DNA of 17,013 bases. Origin: JBAPUB01 sp049282455. Lineage in GTDB: Bacteria; Actinomycetota; Actinomycetes; JAHEKZ01. A program made the translations under genes and the position numbers. Positions within the stretch are counted from its first letter, which is position 1; each line of letters opens with the position of its first letter. The notes below the pieces were generated by a model. It was not told the DNA's origin and searched no databases. It worked only from the letters and a program-made list of their open reading frames with translations. Of this stretch, positions 1-6,741 are shown piece after piece. Location of the stretch: NCBI GenBank assembly GCA_049282455.1, contig JBAPUB010000011.1, forward strand, positions 1 to 17,013, written 5' to 3'.

Positions 1-163
1 GCTCGTGGTCCAGAGTCTCGAGCAGGTGCTCGGCCGCTGCGGTCGGCGCCGCGCCGGCATCCAGGAAGCCCGTCAGGGCCGACAGCAGCACGATGGGGCG
101 GTCGGAGGAGCCGTACGTGGGAAGCGGGTTGTGCAGGGAGTACAGATCACCGGGACGAGACAT
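1..163 (-). CDS. PAC2 family protein (partial, N-terminal 54 residues)
   Basis: The reverse strand opens with an ATG (163-161) and stays open to the left edge, so only the N-terminus is visible. It begins MSRPGDLYSLHNPLPTYG and continues through PIVLLSALTGFLDAGAA into a predicted helix TAAAEHLLETLDHE. The hydrophobic strand followed by GFxDAG and an alanine-rich helix is the usual opening of the PAC2 (proteasome assembly chaperone 2-like) fold found in many actinobacterial proteins. The cellular role of bacterial PAC2 proteins is not settled and I do not assign one. The gene is divergent from the L,D-transpeptidase gene, with 56 bp between the two starts. No clear Shine-Dalgarno sequence precedes the ATG. 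The family call rests on a short fragment. Confidence 0.7.
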   Translation of the reverse strand, partial: MSRPGDLYSLHNPLPTYGSSDRPIVLLSALTGFLDAGAAPTAAAEHLLETLDHE

Positions 164-207
164 GCCAGCCACAACGCGCCGATGGCGGCAATCCTTCCCC
201 CGTCACC

Positions 208-213
208 TACCCT
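208..213 (+). promoter_or_regulatory. Probable -10 element for a leaderless mRNA of the L,D-transpeptidase gene
   Basis: TACCCT fits the actinobacterial -10 consensus TANNNT and ends 6 nt before the GTG at 220. A transcript would therefore start at or next to the start codon. No Shine-Dalgarno sequence is present, which agrees with leaderless translation. No convincing -35 is visible. Confidence 0.5.
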
Positions 214-219
214 GGGCCG

Positions 220-1923
220 GTGGCGTCATCACCTTCTCTGCACCGTCCCCTGCGGTCCGGTCTGCGAACCCCCGTCCTCGCCGTCGCGCTGACGACGTTG
301 GCCGCCCTCGTGGCGCTGCCGACCCCCGTCGCGACGGCCGCCGTGAGCACCCCCACGGTCGACACTGTCACGACCTCACCGTCGAGCGTCACCCTCGTGC
401 GCAAGAACACCGCGCCGGTCACGGTGACGCTCCACCTCGTCTCCCCGACCGGACAGCAGGCGAGCTTCGGCTCGCCGGCGCGCAACGTCCCGGCAGTCGT
501 CGACCGCGGGCACGCGGTCGACTTCGCGCGTACTGCGCTCACTCTCAAGTCCGGTACGTCGACCGATGGCGTCTGGCAGGCCACGCTCACCGCAGGCTCG
601 ATGATGAATGGCGCACACCCCCTGGCCGTCGAGCTGTGCCCCGTCGGACGTGACTGCGTGGCCAACGGACCGGTGCGCCTGTCCCTCGCGCGGACGGTCA
701 CGGTCAACGGGTCCGACTGGCCGGTTCTGGGCCGCACCACCCAGAAGCCGTCGCGCCTGTCCGCCGGTGACACGACGGGGGCGAAGGCCGTGGGACGGGT
801 CGTGTTCTCGCAGACGCGGGCACCGGCGCGAGGCGTCCAGGTCGTCGTCAAGCGCAAGCCCGCCGGAACTGGTGTCGTCGTCGACCGCTCGAACCGCAAA
901 GGTGCGTTCACGGCTCCATGGCCCTGGCCCTCCCCCGACTTCGCGACTCTCGAGCTGGCCCTTCCGGGCGTGCCTGGCGTGAGGTTCGGCCGTCATCTCC
1001 TCGGCTTCCCAGCCACGACGTTCGCTGTACGTGTCACCCATGCACCGGCGGTCGCCTCGCTGTCGCACCTCTACACCGTGACGGGGGTCGTGACGCCGGG
1101 AACGCCCGCACGTCGGCTCGGCGCGGTCGTCCTCGAGATCCGCCGCAACGGACACTGGCGCATCGTCGACCGCAGCCCCCTTCGACCGATCACCGGAGCT
1201 GGGGCGTCGGCTCGGCGCGCGCACTTCACCCTGACGACCTCGATCGACACGGTCGGACGCCAGCTCTTCCGGGTCCGCAAGCCCGCTGCCTTGTGCGCTC
1301 ATGGCCGCTGCCGCGTTGCCGAGGGCAGGAGCCGCAGCTTCGACGTGATCACAGGAAACCGCGCGTACTTCGTCGAGCGCAAGCTCGCCCGGTTGCACGT
1401 CCCGGTCGGCTCGGTCGACGGCGTCGTCGACGCCAGGACCCGGCAGGCCCTGTGCGCCTGGCGTGACATGTCCGGCCGGGCTCCCAACCGCAACGGCCTC
1501 ACCCCGGGGGTCGTCGACTCGGTACTGCGGGCCCACCGGCTCCCGCGTCCTGACCGTTCGGACGGCCTGTACGTCAACCAGACCTGCCAGATCCTCTTCC
1601 AGGTCGTCGACCACGCATTTCGTCGCGTCGTGTGGGCGTCGTCCGGAATGCCCGGGTACGAGACGCCCAACGGGACCGGCGCAGTCTTCCGCAAGATCGA
1701 GGGCCCCGTCGAGAGCACTCTGTATCCGGGAGCCTTCATGTACCACCCGATGTTCTTCTTCACCAGTCGACCGGCCATCGCCCTGCACGGCTCTGCGACC
1801 AACGACCTGGTGCTCCCGTACCCGGCGAGCCACGGTTGCGTGCGGGTGTGGCGTCCAGACATCTTCCGGATCTTCAAGGAGACGCCGCTCGGCACCAAGG
1901 TCCAGGTCTACGGGAAGTACTGA
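220..1923 (+). CDS. Exported L,D-transpeptidase (YkuD domain) with Ig-like N-terminal region and peptidoglycan-binding-like segment
   Basis: 567 residues. The GTG start is preceded by a TANNNT box rather than a ribosome-binding site. Residues 1-43 form a signal peptide: an arginine-containing n-region, the hydrophobic run VLAVALTTLAALVAL, then an Ala-rich cleavage region. Residues about 45-380 are beta-rich and look like two or three Ig-like modules. Residues about 383-430 (KLARLHVPVGSVDGVVDARTRQAL) resemble a degenerate peptidoglycan-binding repeat. The C-terminus is a YkuD domain with H523 in IALHGS and the catalytic SHGCVRV motif (H538, C540). The family makes 3-3 crosslinks in peptidoglycan or anchors proteins to it, outside the membrane. 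The stop overlaps the next ATG (ATGA), so the three genes to 3463 are probably translationally coupled. The large N-terminal region makes this longer than minimal family members. Confidence 0.88.
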   Translation: MASSPSLHRPLRSGLRTPVLAVALTTLAALVALPTPVATAAVSTPTVDTVTTSPSSVTLVRKNTAPVTVTLHLVSPTGQQASFGSPARNVPAVVDRGHAVDFARTALTLKSGTSTDGVWQATLTAGSMMNGAHPLAVELCPVGRDCVANGPVRLSLARTVTVNGSDWPVLGRTTQKPSRLSAGDTTGAKAVGRVVFSQTRAPARGVQVVVKRKPAGTGVVVDRSNRKGAFTAPWPWPSPDFATLELALPGVPGVRFGRHLLGFPATTFAVRVTHAPAVASLSHLYTVTGVVTPGTPARRLGAVVLEIRRNGHWRIVDRSPLRPITGAGASARRAHFTLTTSIDTVGRQLFRVRKPAALCAHGRCRVAEGRSRSFDVITGNRAYFVERKLARLHVPVGSVDGVVDARTRQALCAWRDMSGRAPNRNGLTPGVVDSVLRAHRLPRPDRSDGLYVNQTCQILFQVVDHAFRRVVWASSGMPGYETPNGTGAVFRKIEGPVESTLYPGAFMYHPMFFFTSRPAIALHGSATNDLVLPYPASHGCVRVWRPDIFRIFKETPLGTKVQVYGKY

Positions 1924-2672
1924 TGACGACGCCTTCCGGCCCACCGCAACCACAGCGCCTTCCAGCGCTGCCTGAGGACTTCGAGCGCGTGCTGTGCGTG
2001 GTCGCCCATCCCGACGACATGGAGTACGGAGCCGCCGCGGCCGTTGCCAAGTGGACGTCGCAGGGCAAGTCGGTCAGCTACCTGCTCGCCACACGGGGCG
2101 AGGCCGGTATCGACGGCCTGGCCCCGGCCGACGCGGGTCCGCTGCGTGAGCAGGAGGAGCGCGACGGCGCAGCCGTGGTCGGCGTCGACACCGTCGAGTT
2201 CCTGGACCACAGCGACGGCATCGTGGAGTACGGGCTTGCGCTGCGGCGCGACATCGCGGCGGCGATCCGGCGTCACCGGCCCGACGTCGTCATGGGAATG
2301 AACCACCACGAGCGGTTCGGCGGTGGGTTCACCAACCAGGCCGACCACCGTGCGGTTGGGTTGGCGACCATCGACGCGGCCAAGGACGCCGGCAACCAGT
2401 GGATCTTCCCCGAGCTCATCGAGCAGGGCCTGACGCCCTGGAGCGGCGTGCGCCTCGTGGCGCTCGCCGCCTCACCGTCAGCCACCCACTTCGTCGACGT
2501 CTCCGGACACCTGCAGGCGGCGATCGAGTCGCTTCGCGCGCACGCGGCCTACCTCGAGGGGCTGGGTGACGCTGCACCGGACCCCGCCGAGTTCCTGACC
2601 TGGATGGCCGCGGGCGCCGGCGAGCCCCAAGGCGTGGAGGCGGCAGTCCTGTTCGAAGTCTTCGACCTGTGA
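1923..2672 (+). CDS. PIG-L/LmbE family deacetylase (zinc hydrolase)
   Basis: 249 residues from the ATG that overlaps the preceding stop. The family signature AHPDD lies at residues 28-32 (H29, D31, D32), and a downstream zinc histidine lies in NQADHRAVG (H142). By analogy with MshB/GlcNAc-PI de-N-acetylases, H29, D32 and H142 bind zinc and D31 is the general base. Family members remove N-acetyl groups from GlcNAc conjugates, including mycothiol precursors, mycothiol S-conjugates and lipid- or antibiotic-linked sugars. No signal peptide is seen, so it is probably cytoplasmic. The substrate cannot be read from sequence. Its place in an apparent operon with a cell-wall transpeptidase hints at envelope sugar chemistry but does not prove it. 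The stop overlaps the GTG of the next gene (GTGA). Confidence 0.85.
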   Translation: MTTPSGPPQPQRLPALPEDFERVLCVVAHPDDMEYGAAAAVAKWTSQGKSVSYLLATRGEAGIDGLAPADAGPLREQEERDGAAVVGVDTVEFLDHSDGIVEYGLALRRDIAAAIRRHRPDVVMGMNHHERFGGGFTNQADHRAVGLATIDAAKDAGNQWIFPELIEQGLTPWSGVRLVALAASPSATHFVDVSGHLQAAIESLRAHAAYLEGLGDAAPDPAEFLTWMAAGAGEPQGVEAAVLFEVFDL

Positions 2673-3463
2673 CAGAGGACTCCGAGCGCCACAGCCCGCG
2701 CCGCGCCAATCGTCTGCGAGACACCGAGAACGCGGTCGAGGAGCGGGTCGAGCGAGCCACCGAACGTGCGGTGGAGCGTGCGGGCGACGTCTTCGACCGG
2801 GCGCTGCCGCACGTCCCTGAGTCGGTCCGTCCTCACCTGCGTGGATGGCTGCACCTCGGGGCCGTACCGCTGGCGCTCGTCCTGGGAGCCCTCGCGCTGG
2901 CGCTGGCACCGGCCGGTGCAGTCCGATGGTCGGTCGCCGTCTACGTCGCAACCACGGTGCTGCTGTTCGGGGTGAGCGCCACCTACCACCGTCGCCAGTG
3001 GGGACCGCGTACCGCGGGGGTCCTCAAGCGCATCGACCACGCCAACATCTACCTGTTCATCGCCGGCTCCTACACGCCGTTCGCGGTGGCTCTGCTCTCC
3101 GGAACCACGCAGAAGGCCCTGCTGTGGATCGTGTGGACGGTGGCCGTCCTCGGCGTGGTGTTCCGGGTCGTGTGGGTCGGCGCTCCCCGGTGGCTGTACG
3201 TCAGCACGTACATCGCGCTCGGTTGGGTGGCCGTGGCCTTCCTTCCCGCGCTGTGGACATCCGGCGGCGTGCTCATCGTCCTGCTGATCGCGGCAGGAGG
3301 CGTGCTGTACACCTTCGGTGCCGTCGTCTACGCGCTCAAGCGGCCCGACCCCTCTCCGACCTGGTTCGGGTTCCACGAGGTGTTCCACGCGTTCACGATT
3401 GCGGCCTACCTGGTGCAGTACGTCGCCGTCCTTCTCGCCGTCGAGCAGGCGCCGGGTCAGTGA
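2669..3463 (+). CDS. Hemolysin III / TrhA (YqfA, PAQR-like) family membrane protein
   Basis: 264 residues, GTG start overlapping the preceding stop by four bases. After a charged N-terminal segment of about 50 residues come seven predicted membrane helices. The motifs of the CREST/PAQR superfamily are present: SATYHRR, then IDHANIYLFIAGSYTPF, then HEVFHAFTIAAY near the C-terminus. These give the conserved Ser-x3-His, Asp-His and His-x3-His groups thought to form a metal site within the membrane. Bacterial members have been linked to membrane energetics and fluidity, and the name hemolysin III is historical. The N-terminal part (ENAVEERVERATERAVER) is a charged amphipathic helix that minimal family members lack. 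The stop lies 12 bp from the stop of the convergent iclR gene. Confidence 0.88.
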   Translation: MTEDSERHSPRRANRLRDTENAVEERVERATERAVERAGDVFDRALPHVPESVRPHLRGWLHLGAVPLALVLGALALALAPAGAVRWSVAVYVATTVLLFGVSATYHRRQWGPRTAGVLKRIDHANIYLFIAGSYTPFAVALLSGTTQKALLWIVWTVAVLGVVFRVVWVGAPRWLYVSTYIALGWVAVAFLPALWTSGGVLIVLLIAAGGVLYTFGAVVYALKRPDPSPTWFGFHEVFHAFTIAAYLVQYVAVLLAVEQAPGQ

Positions 3464-3475
3464 GCACAGTCGCGC

Positions 3476-4234
3476 CTACGACAACAGTGCTGCCACGCGC
3501 GACGCAGCAGCCGTGACAGCCCCGCCGAGGTCGTCGAACCGCGCCACCGGGATCCGTCGCTCGGGACCCCACACGTTGACCACCGCGATCGGACGGCGTC
3601 GAGCGTCGAGAGCCGCCGCCGACACCCCGTTGGTGAACGCGGCGTCCTCGCCGGCGCACTCTGCATAACCCCGCTGACGCGCACGCTCCAGGTCGGCGTC
3701 GAGCACGGAGCGGTCGACGATGGTGCGGTCGGTGAACCGTTCGAGGGTGCGGGGGATCGCCCCTTCTCGCTCCTGGTCGGTCAACCAGGCCAGGAAGATC
3801 TTTCCGCTGGACGTCGAGTGCAGCGACACCCGATCCTGGGTCCACGGATGGAACGCGACGCCGTTGACCGCAACGTGGTCGACGTAGACCAGGCTCAGGC
3901 TCTTCACCACGGCGAGGCTGACCGTCTCGCCCACCCGCGCCGACAGACGCTCGAGCTCGGGCCTGACCCGTCGGACCAGTGCGTCGAGGTCGGCAGCGGC
4001 CCCGAGCCGGAATGCGCCGTAGCCGACCAGGAAGCCCCCGCTGTGGTCGCGCTCGACCATCCCGTGCGCCTCCAGGGTCGCGAGCAGGCGCCAGGCGGTG
4101 CTTCGGTTGAGGCCGCACCGCAGCGCGAGCTCGGCGACCGGTGCCGGGTGGTCACTGCTGGCCACCGCCGCCAGCAGCGTCATCGCCCGGTCCACGGACT
4201 GGACCGACTGGGCCGGACCGGTCGGAGCCGACAT
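3476..4234 (-). CDS. IclR family transcriptional regulator, probable regulator of the carnitine cluster
   Basis: 252 residues from ATG 4234. This start is chosen because AGGGAGG lies 5 nt upstream and the sequence then reads MSAPTGPAQSVQSVDRAM, the usual IclR opening. An in-frame start at 4261 is possible but lacks such a site. Residues about 10-70 form the winged helix-turn-helix (VAELALRCGLNRSTAWRLLATLEAHGMVER). Residues about 85-250 form the IclR effector domain, with FHPWTQDRVSLHSTSSGKIFLAWL and the YAECAGEDAAFTNGVSAAAL segment. It is transcribed divergently from cdhC across a 141-bp gap that holds a strong palindrome over both promoters. That makes it the obvious local regulator, and the effector would be a pathway compound (inference). 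The well-studied pseudomonad regulator of this pathway, CdhR, is of a different type (AraC-like), so the regulation here has a different origin. Confidence 0.93.
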   Translation of the reverse strand: MSAPTGPAQSVQSVDRAMTLLAAVASSDHPAPVAELALRCGLNRSTAWRLLATLEAHGMVERDHSGGFLVGYGAFRLGAAADLDALVRRVRPELERLSARVGETVSLAVVKSLSLVYVDHVAVNGVAFHPWTQDRVSLHSTSSGKIFLAWLTDQEREGAIPRTLERFTDRTIVDRSVLDADLERARQRGYAECAGEDAAFTNGVSAAALDARRRPIAVVNVWGPERRIPVARFDDLGGAVTAAASRVAALLS

Positions 4235-4245
4235 CCCGACCTCCC

Positions 4246-4274
4246 TTGACAGCACCCGCACTCACTCGTACTTT
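4246..4274 (+). promoter_or_regulatory. Predicted promoter of cdhC (TTGACA-N17-TACTTT)
   Basis: A consensus -35 TTGACA (4246-4251) is separated by exactly 17 nt from TACTTT (4269-4274). The start site would fall near 4281 and leave a leader of about 95 nt before the cdhC GTG. The -10 box is the left arm of the palindrome at 4269-4289. Confidence 0.6.
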
Positions 4275-4289
4275 CGTCGCACGATAGTA
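4269..4289. promoter_or_regulatory. Predicted operator: 21-bp palindrome over both divergent -10 boxes
   Basis: Arms TACTTTCGT (4269-4277) and ACGATAGTA (4281-4289) flank CGC. The arms are reverse complements at 8 of 9 positions. The left arm begins with the predicted -10 of cdhC. The right arm, read on the minus strand, begins with TACTAT, the predicted -10 of iclR. A bound regulator would block both promoters. Size and position suit an IclR dimer site, but binding is inferred. Confidence 0.6.
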
Positions 4290-4311
4290 ACGAGCTGTTC
4301 GTATTGTGCAA
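4284..4311 (-). promoter_or_regulatory. Predicted promoter of iclR (TTGCAC-N16-TACTAT)
   Basis: On the minus strand TTGCAC (4311-4306) is followed after 16 nt by TACTAT (4289-4284). Transcription would begin near 4277 and give a leader of about 42 nt before ATG 4234. The -10 is shared with the right arm of the palindrome, so autoregulation is expected. Confidence 0.5.
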
Positions 4312-4326
4312 CCAACGGCCAGCTGG

Positions 4327-4373
4327 GAGGGCCCCAAATGCCCTCACCGACGTCCGTCAGACCTGTGGAGGTC
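4327..4373 (+). promoter_or_regulatory. Two small hairpins in the cdhC leader, the second covering its ribosome-binding site
   Basis: GAGGGC (4327-4332) and GCCCTC (4340-4345) can pair around a 7-nt loop. GACCT (4360-4364) and AGGTC (4369-4373) can pair around GTGG, which places the GGAGG of cdhC (4367-4371) in a loop and stem. Both stems are perfect but short, so chance in GC-rich DNA is a real alternative. Confidence 0.3.
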
Positions 4374-4375
4374 CC

Positions 4376-5278
4376 GTGCTCCCCGTCTCGTCCGCCGCCT
4401 TCATCACCTGCGCCGTCACCGGGTCCGGTGACTCCACCGGCACCAGCGACAAGGTCCCCGTGACTCCTGAGCAGATCGCGGCGTCAGCTCTCGAGGCAGC
4501 GCAGGCCGGGGCCGCCGTGGTGCACATCCACGTGCGCGACCCAAAGACCGGCAAGGGTGCTCGGGACCCGCAGCTGTACGCGAAGGTCGTCGAGATCATC
4601 CGTGCGTCGAGCACCGACGTCGTCATCAACCTCACGACGGGGATGGGCGGAGATCTCGTCCTCGGGGGTGCCGAGTCACCGCTGCCGCCGTCGACCGGCA
4701 CGGACATGGCCGGCGCCACCGAGCGGCTGGTGCACGTGGCGGAGCTGCGCCCCGAGATCTGCACCCTCGACTGCGGCACGATGAACTTCGCCGCCGGGGG
4801 CGACTACATCATGGTGAACACTCCGGGCATGGTCCGCGAGATGGCCCAAGGCATCCAGGCGCTGGGCGTCAAGCCCGAGGTCGAGATCTTCGACACCGGC
4901 GACCTCGTCCTGCTGAACGAGCTCGTGGCCGACGGACTGGTCGACGACCCCGCCATGGTGCAGCTGTGCATGGGTATCCCCTACGGAGCTCCCAACGACC
5001 CCTCGACGCTGCAGGCGATGGTCAACAACCTGCCCGCGGGATCGGTGTTCTCGGCCTTCTCGATCGGACGCTTCCAGCTGCCGTACGCAGCCATGGCCAC
5101 GCTCATGGGCGGAAACGTCCGGGTCGGACTCGAGGACAACCTCTACCTTTCCAGGGGCGTCCTGGCCACGAACGCCCAGCTCGTCTCGCGTGCGGTGACA
5201 CTGCTCGAGTCGATGAACGTGCGCATCAAGACGGCCGCTGAGGTCCGAGACACGCTGGGTCTGGTCAAGCATGGCTGA
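4376..5278 (+). CDS. cdhC: 3-dehydrocarnitine cleavage enzyme (BKACE family, betainyl-CoA forming)
   Basis: 300 residues from GTG 4376, chosen because GGAGG (4367-4371) lies 4 nt upstream and the protein then opens LPVSSAAFITCAVTGSGDS as BKACE proteins do. The zinc-binding HxH lies in AAVVHIHVRDP (H50, H52), and the later VGLEDN (E253) supplies the third ligand expected from Kce structures. BKACE enzymes transfer the acetyl end of a beta-keto acid to acetyl-CoA. With 3-dehydrocarnitine the products are betainyl-CoA and acetoacetate. The family covers several cationic substrates, but here the next gene is a clear L-carnitine dehydrogenase, which fixes the likely substrate. Its end overlaps the cdhA start by 8 bases, so the two are probably translationally coupled. 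The gene is divergent from iclR. Confidence 0.88.
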   Translation: MLPVSSAAFITCAVTGSGDSTGTSDKVPVTPEQIAASALEAAQAGAAVVHIHVRDPKTGKGARDPQLYAKVVEIIRASSTDVVINLTTGMGGDLVLGGAESPLPPSTGTDMAGATERLVHVAELRPEICTLDCGTMNFAAGGDYIMVNTPGMVREMAQGIQALGVKPEVEIFDTGDLVLLNELVADGLVDDPAMVQLCMGIPYGAPNDPSTLQAMVNNLPAGSVFSAFSIGRFQLPYAAMATLMGGNVRVGLEDNLYLSRGVLATNAQLVSRAVTLLESMNVRIKTAAEVRDTLGLVKHG

Positions 5279-6293
5279 CCCGCACGGGGGGCCCGGCGCC
5301 CGGCGCCGGAGGGTCGGGCTGCTGGGTGGCGGCGTCATCGGTGGCGGCTGGGCCGCGCGCTTCGCACTGAACGGTTTCGACGTCGACCTCTACGACCCCG
5401 ACCCCCAGGCCGCCCGCAAGGTCGACGAGGTCCTGGCCAACGCACGACGGGCCTGGGACCGCCTGACCGACGCGCCCCTGCCCGACGAGGGCGAGGTGTC
5501 GATCGTCGCCACGCCGGAGTCCGCGGCCGAGCGCGCGGAGTTCGTCCAGGAGAGCGCTCCGGAGAACGAGGCCGTCAAGCGTTCGCTGCTCGCAGCCGCG
5601 AGTCGGGCGGCCGGGCCCGACGTCGTCATCGGGTCCTCGACGTCGGGTCTGCTTCCCACAGCCCTTCAGTCGGACATGACCCACCCCGAGCGGCTCGTCG
5701 TGGGACACCCGTTCAACCCGGTCTACCTGTTGCCACTCGTCGAGGTGGTTCCGGGGAGCCAGACCAGCGCGCAGGCCGTGGAGCGGGCTGTTCAGATGTA
5801 CACAGAGCTGGGCATGCGTCCCCTCGAGCTGCAGCACGAGATCGACGGCTTCGTCGCCGACCGGCTGCTCGAGGCCCTGTGGCGCGAGGCCCTGGGCCTG
5901 GTCGCAGACGGCGTGGCAACGGTCGAGCAGATCGACGACGCGATCCGGTTCGGCGCCGGACTGCGCTGGGCCTCGATGGGAACGATGCTCACCTACCGGA
6001 TCGCGGGGGGCGAAGGAGGCATGCGCCACTTCATGGCCCAGTTCGGCCCCGCACTCCAGTGGCCGTGGAGCCGGCTGACCGACGTCCCCGAGCTCACCGA
6101 CGAGCTGCTCGACCGGATCGAGCGGCAAAGCGACGCGCAGGCGGGCGGTGCCTCGGTGCGAGACCTCGAGCGGCTGCGTGACGACTGCCTGGTCGCGGTG
6201 CTCCAGGGTCTGCGCAGCACCGGGTACGCAGCTGGTGAGGTGCTGGCCGGCTACGAGCGGGCGCTGCTTGAGCGCTCCGCAAGCGCGTCGTGA
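5271..6293 (+). CDS. cdhA: L-carnitine 3-dehydrogenase (NAD-dependent)
   Basis: 340 residues. It belongs to the 3-hydroxyacyl-CoA dehydrogenase fold and oxidises L-carnitine to 3-dehydrocarnitine. The Rossmann motif GxGxxG is at G19, G21 and G24 (GLLGGGVIGGGW), and the acidic D42 after beta-2 indicates NAD. SSTSGLLP (S122-P129) and the catalytic histidine in GHPFNPVYLLPLVEVV (H146) follow. The stretches DDAIRFGAGLRW and GGMRHFMAQFGPALQ are characteristic of carnitine dehydrogenases rather than of fatty-acid HADs. I recognise them from the Pseudomonas enzyme. The start ATG lies inside the cdhC end. Unlike the rhizobial fusions that carry a thioesterase domain at the C-terminus, here the thioesterase is a separate gene. 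The 3' end overlaps the convergent thioesterase gene by 43 bp. Confidence 0.93.
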   Translation: MADPHGGPGARRRRVGLLGGGVIGGGWAARFALNGFDVDLYDPDPQAARKVDEVLANARRAWDRLTDAPLPDEGEVSIVATPESAAERAEFVQESAPENEAVKRSLLAAASRAAGPDVVIGSSTSGLLPTALQSDMTHPERLVVGHPFNPVYLLPLVEVVPGSQTSAQAVERAVQMYTELGMRPLELQHEIDGFVADRLLEALWREALGLVADGVATVEQIDDAIRFGAGLRWASMGTMLTYRIAGGEGGMRHFMAQFGPALQWPWSRLTDVPELTDELLDRIERQSDAQAGGASVRDLERLRDDCLVAVLQGLRSTGYAAGEVLAGYERALLERSASAS

Positions 6294-6712
6294 GCAAGCT
6301 GGGTCTGGAGCAGCAGACCAGCCCGGTCCTGGGGGAACTCGGTGACACCGCCGTTCACGGAGTCGACGTGCAGGTACAGCGAGTCACCGGTTGCCACGAC
6401 ATCGCCTCCCGAGTCGAGAACCGTGGTGCTGAGTCTCACCCGCTTGCGGTCGTGCGAGACAAGCCGGGTCTCGGCATGCAGCTCGTCGTCAAGCGAGACC
6501 TCCTTGCGGAAACGGATGTTCATCTCGACGGTGTACAGCGAGCATCCGGTGGCGTCGCGGTAGGACGCGCTCATGCCAAGGGCTTCGAGGAACAGCTCGT
6601 TCGCGTCGGTCAGCACTTGCGCATACGCGGCGTCGTTCATGTGCCCGTTGTAGTCGATCAAGGCCTCGGGAACCCGGAATCGGTACTCGGCGAACGGCGC
6701 TGCGACACTCAT
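6251..6712 (-). CDS. Hotdog-fold thioesterase (4HBT type), paralogue of CdhB on the opposite strand
   Basis: 153 residues. The hotdog catalytic motif ALIDYNGHMNDAAYAQV carries D20. The rest follows the same plan as the neighbouring CdhB: a CSLYTVEMNIRFRKEVSLDDEL helix-strand unit, KRVRLSTTVLD and GDSLYLHVDS. It is therefore an acyl-CoA thioesterase of the betainyl-CoA thioesterase kind but clearly diverged from it. Given CaiD and an acyl-CoA dehydrogenase next door, release of L-carnitine from carnitinyl-CoA is an attractive role, but this is inference. A second betainyl-CoA enzyme is equally possible. The gene lies head-to-head with cdhB, 29 bp apart, with its tail inside cdhA. It thus interrupts the plus-strand run on the other strand. 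No good ribosome-binding site precedes ATG 6712, and there is little room for its own promoter outside cdhB. Confidence 0.85.
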   Translation of the reverse strand: MSVAAPFAEYRFRVPEALIDYNGHMNDAAYAQVLTDANELFLEALGMSASYRDATGCSLYTVEMNIRFRKEVSLDDELHAETRLVSHDRKRVRLSTTVLDSGGDVVATGDSLYLHVDSVNGGVTEFPQDRAGLLLQTQLAHDALAERSSSARS

Positions 6713-6741
6713 GACGTGATGGTGCCACGAGGAGTGAAGCG

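Noticed and set aside
376..1953. A 525-codon open frame on the minus strand, antisense to the L,D-transpeptidase
   Set aside because: Its composition is that of a mirror frame, with no recognisable motif. The plus frame has a signal peptide and a YkuD active site.
3818..4249. Plus-strand frame of 143 codons within iclR
   Set aside because: It lies opposite the conserved IclR coding sequence and shows no domain or ribosome-binding site.
4235..4261. IclR start at 4261
   Set aside because: ATG 4234 has a strong AGGGAGG site 5 nt upstream. The longer form would use that site as coding sequence.
4376..5278. Reading cdhC as a lysine-degradation 3-keto-5-aminohexanoate cleavage enzyme (kce)
   Set aside because: The family is the same, but the next gene is an L-carnitine dehydrogenase and the rest of the cluster fits carnitine. 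No lysine aminomutase genes are nearby.
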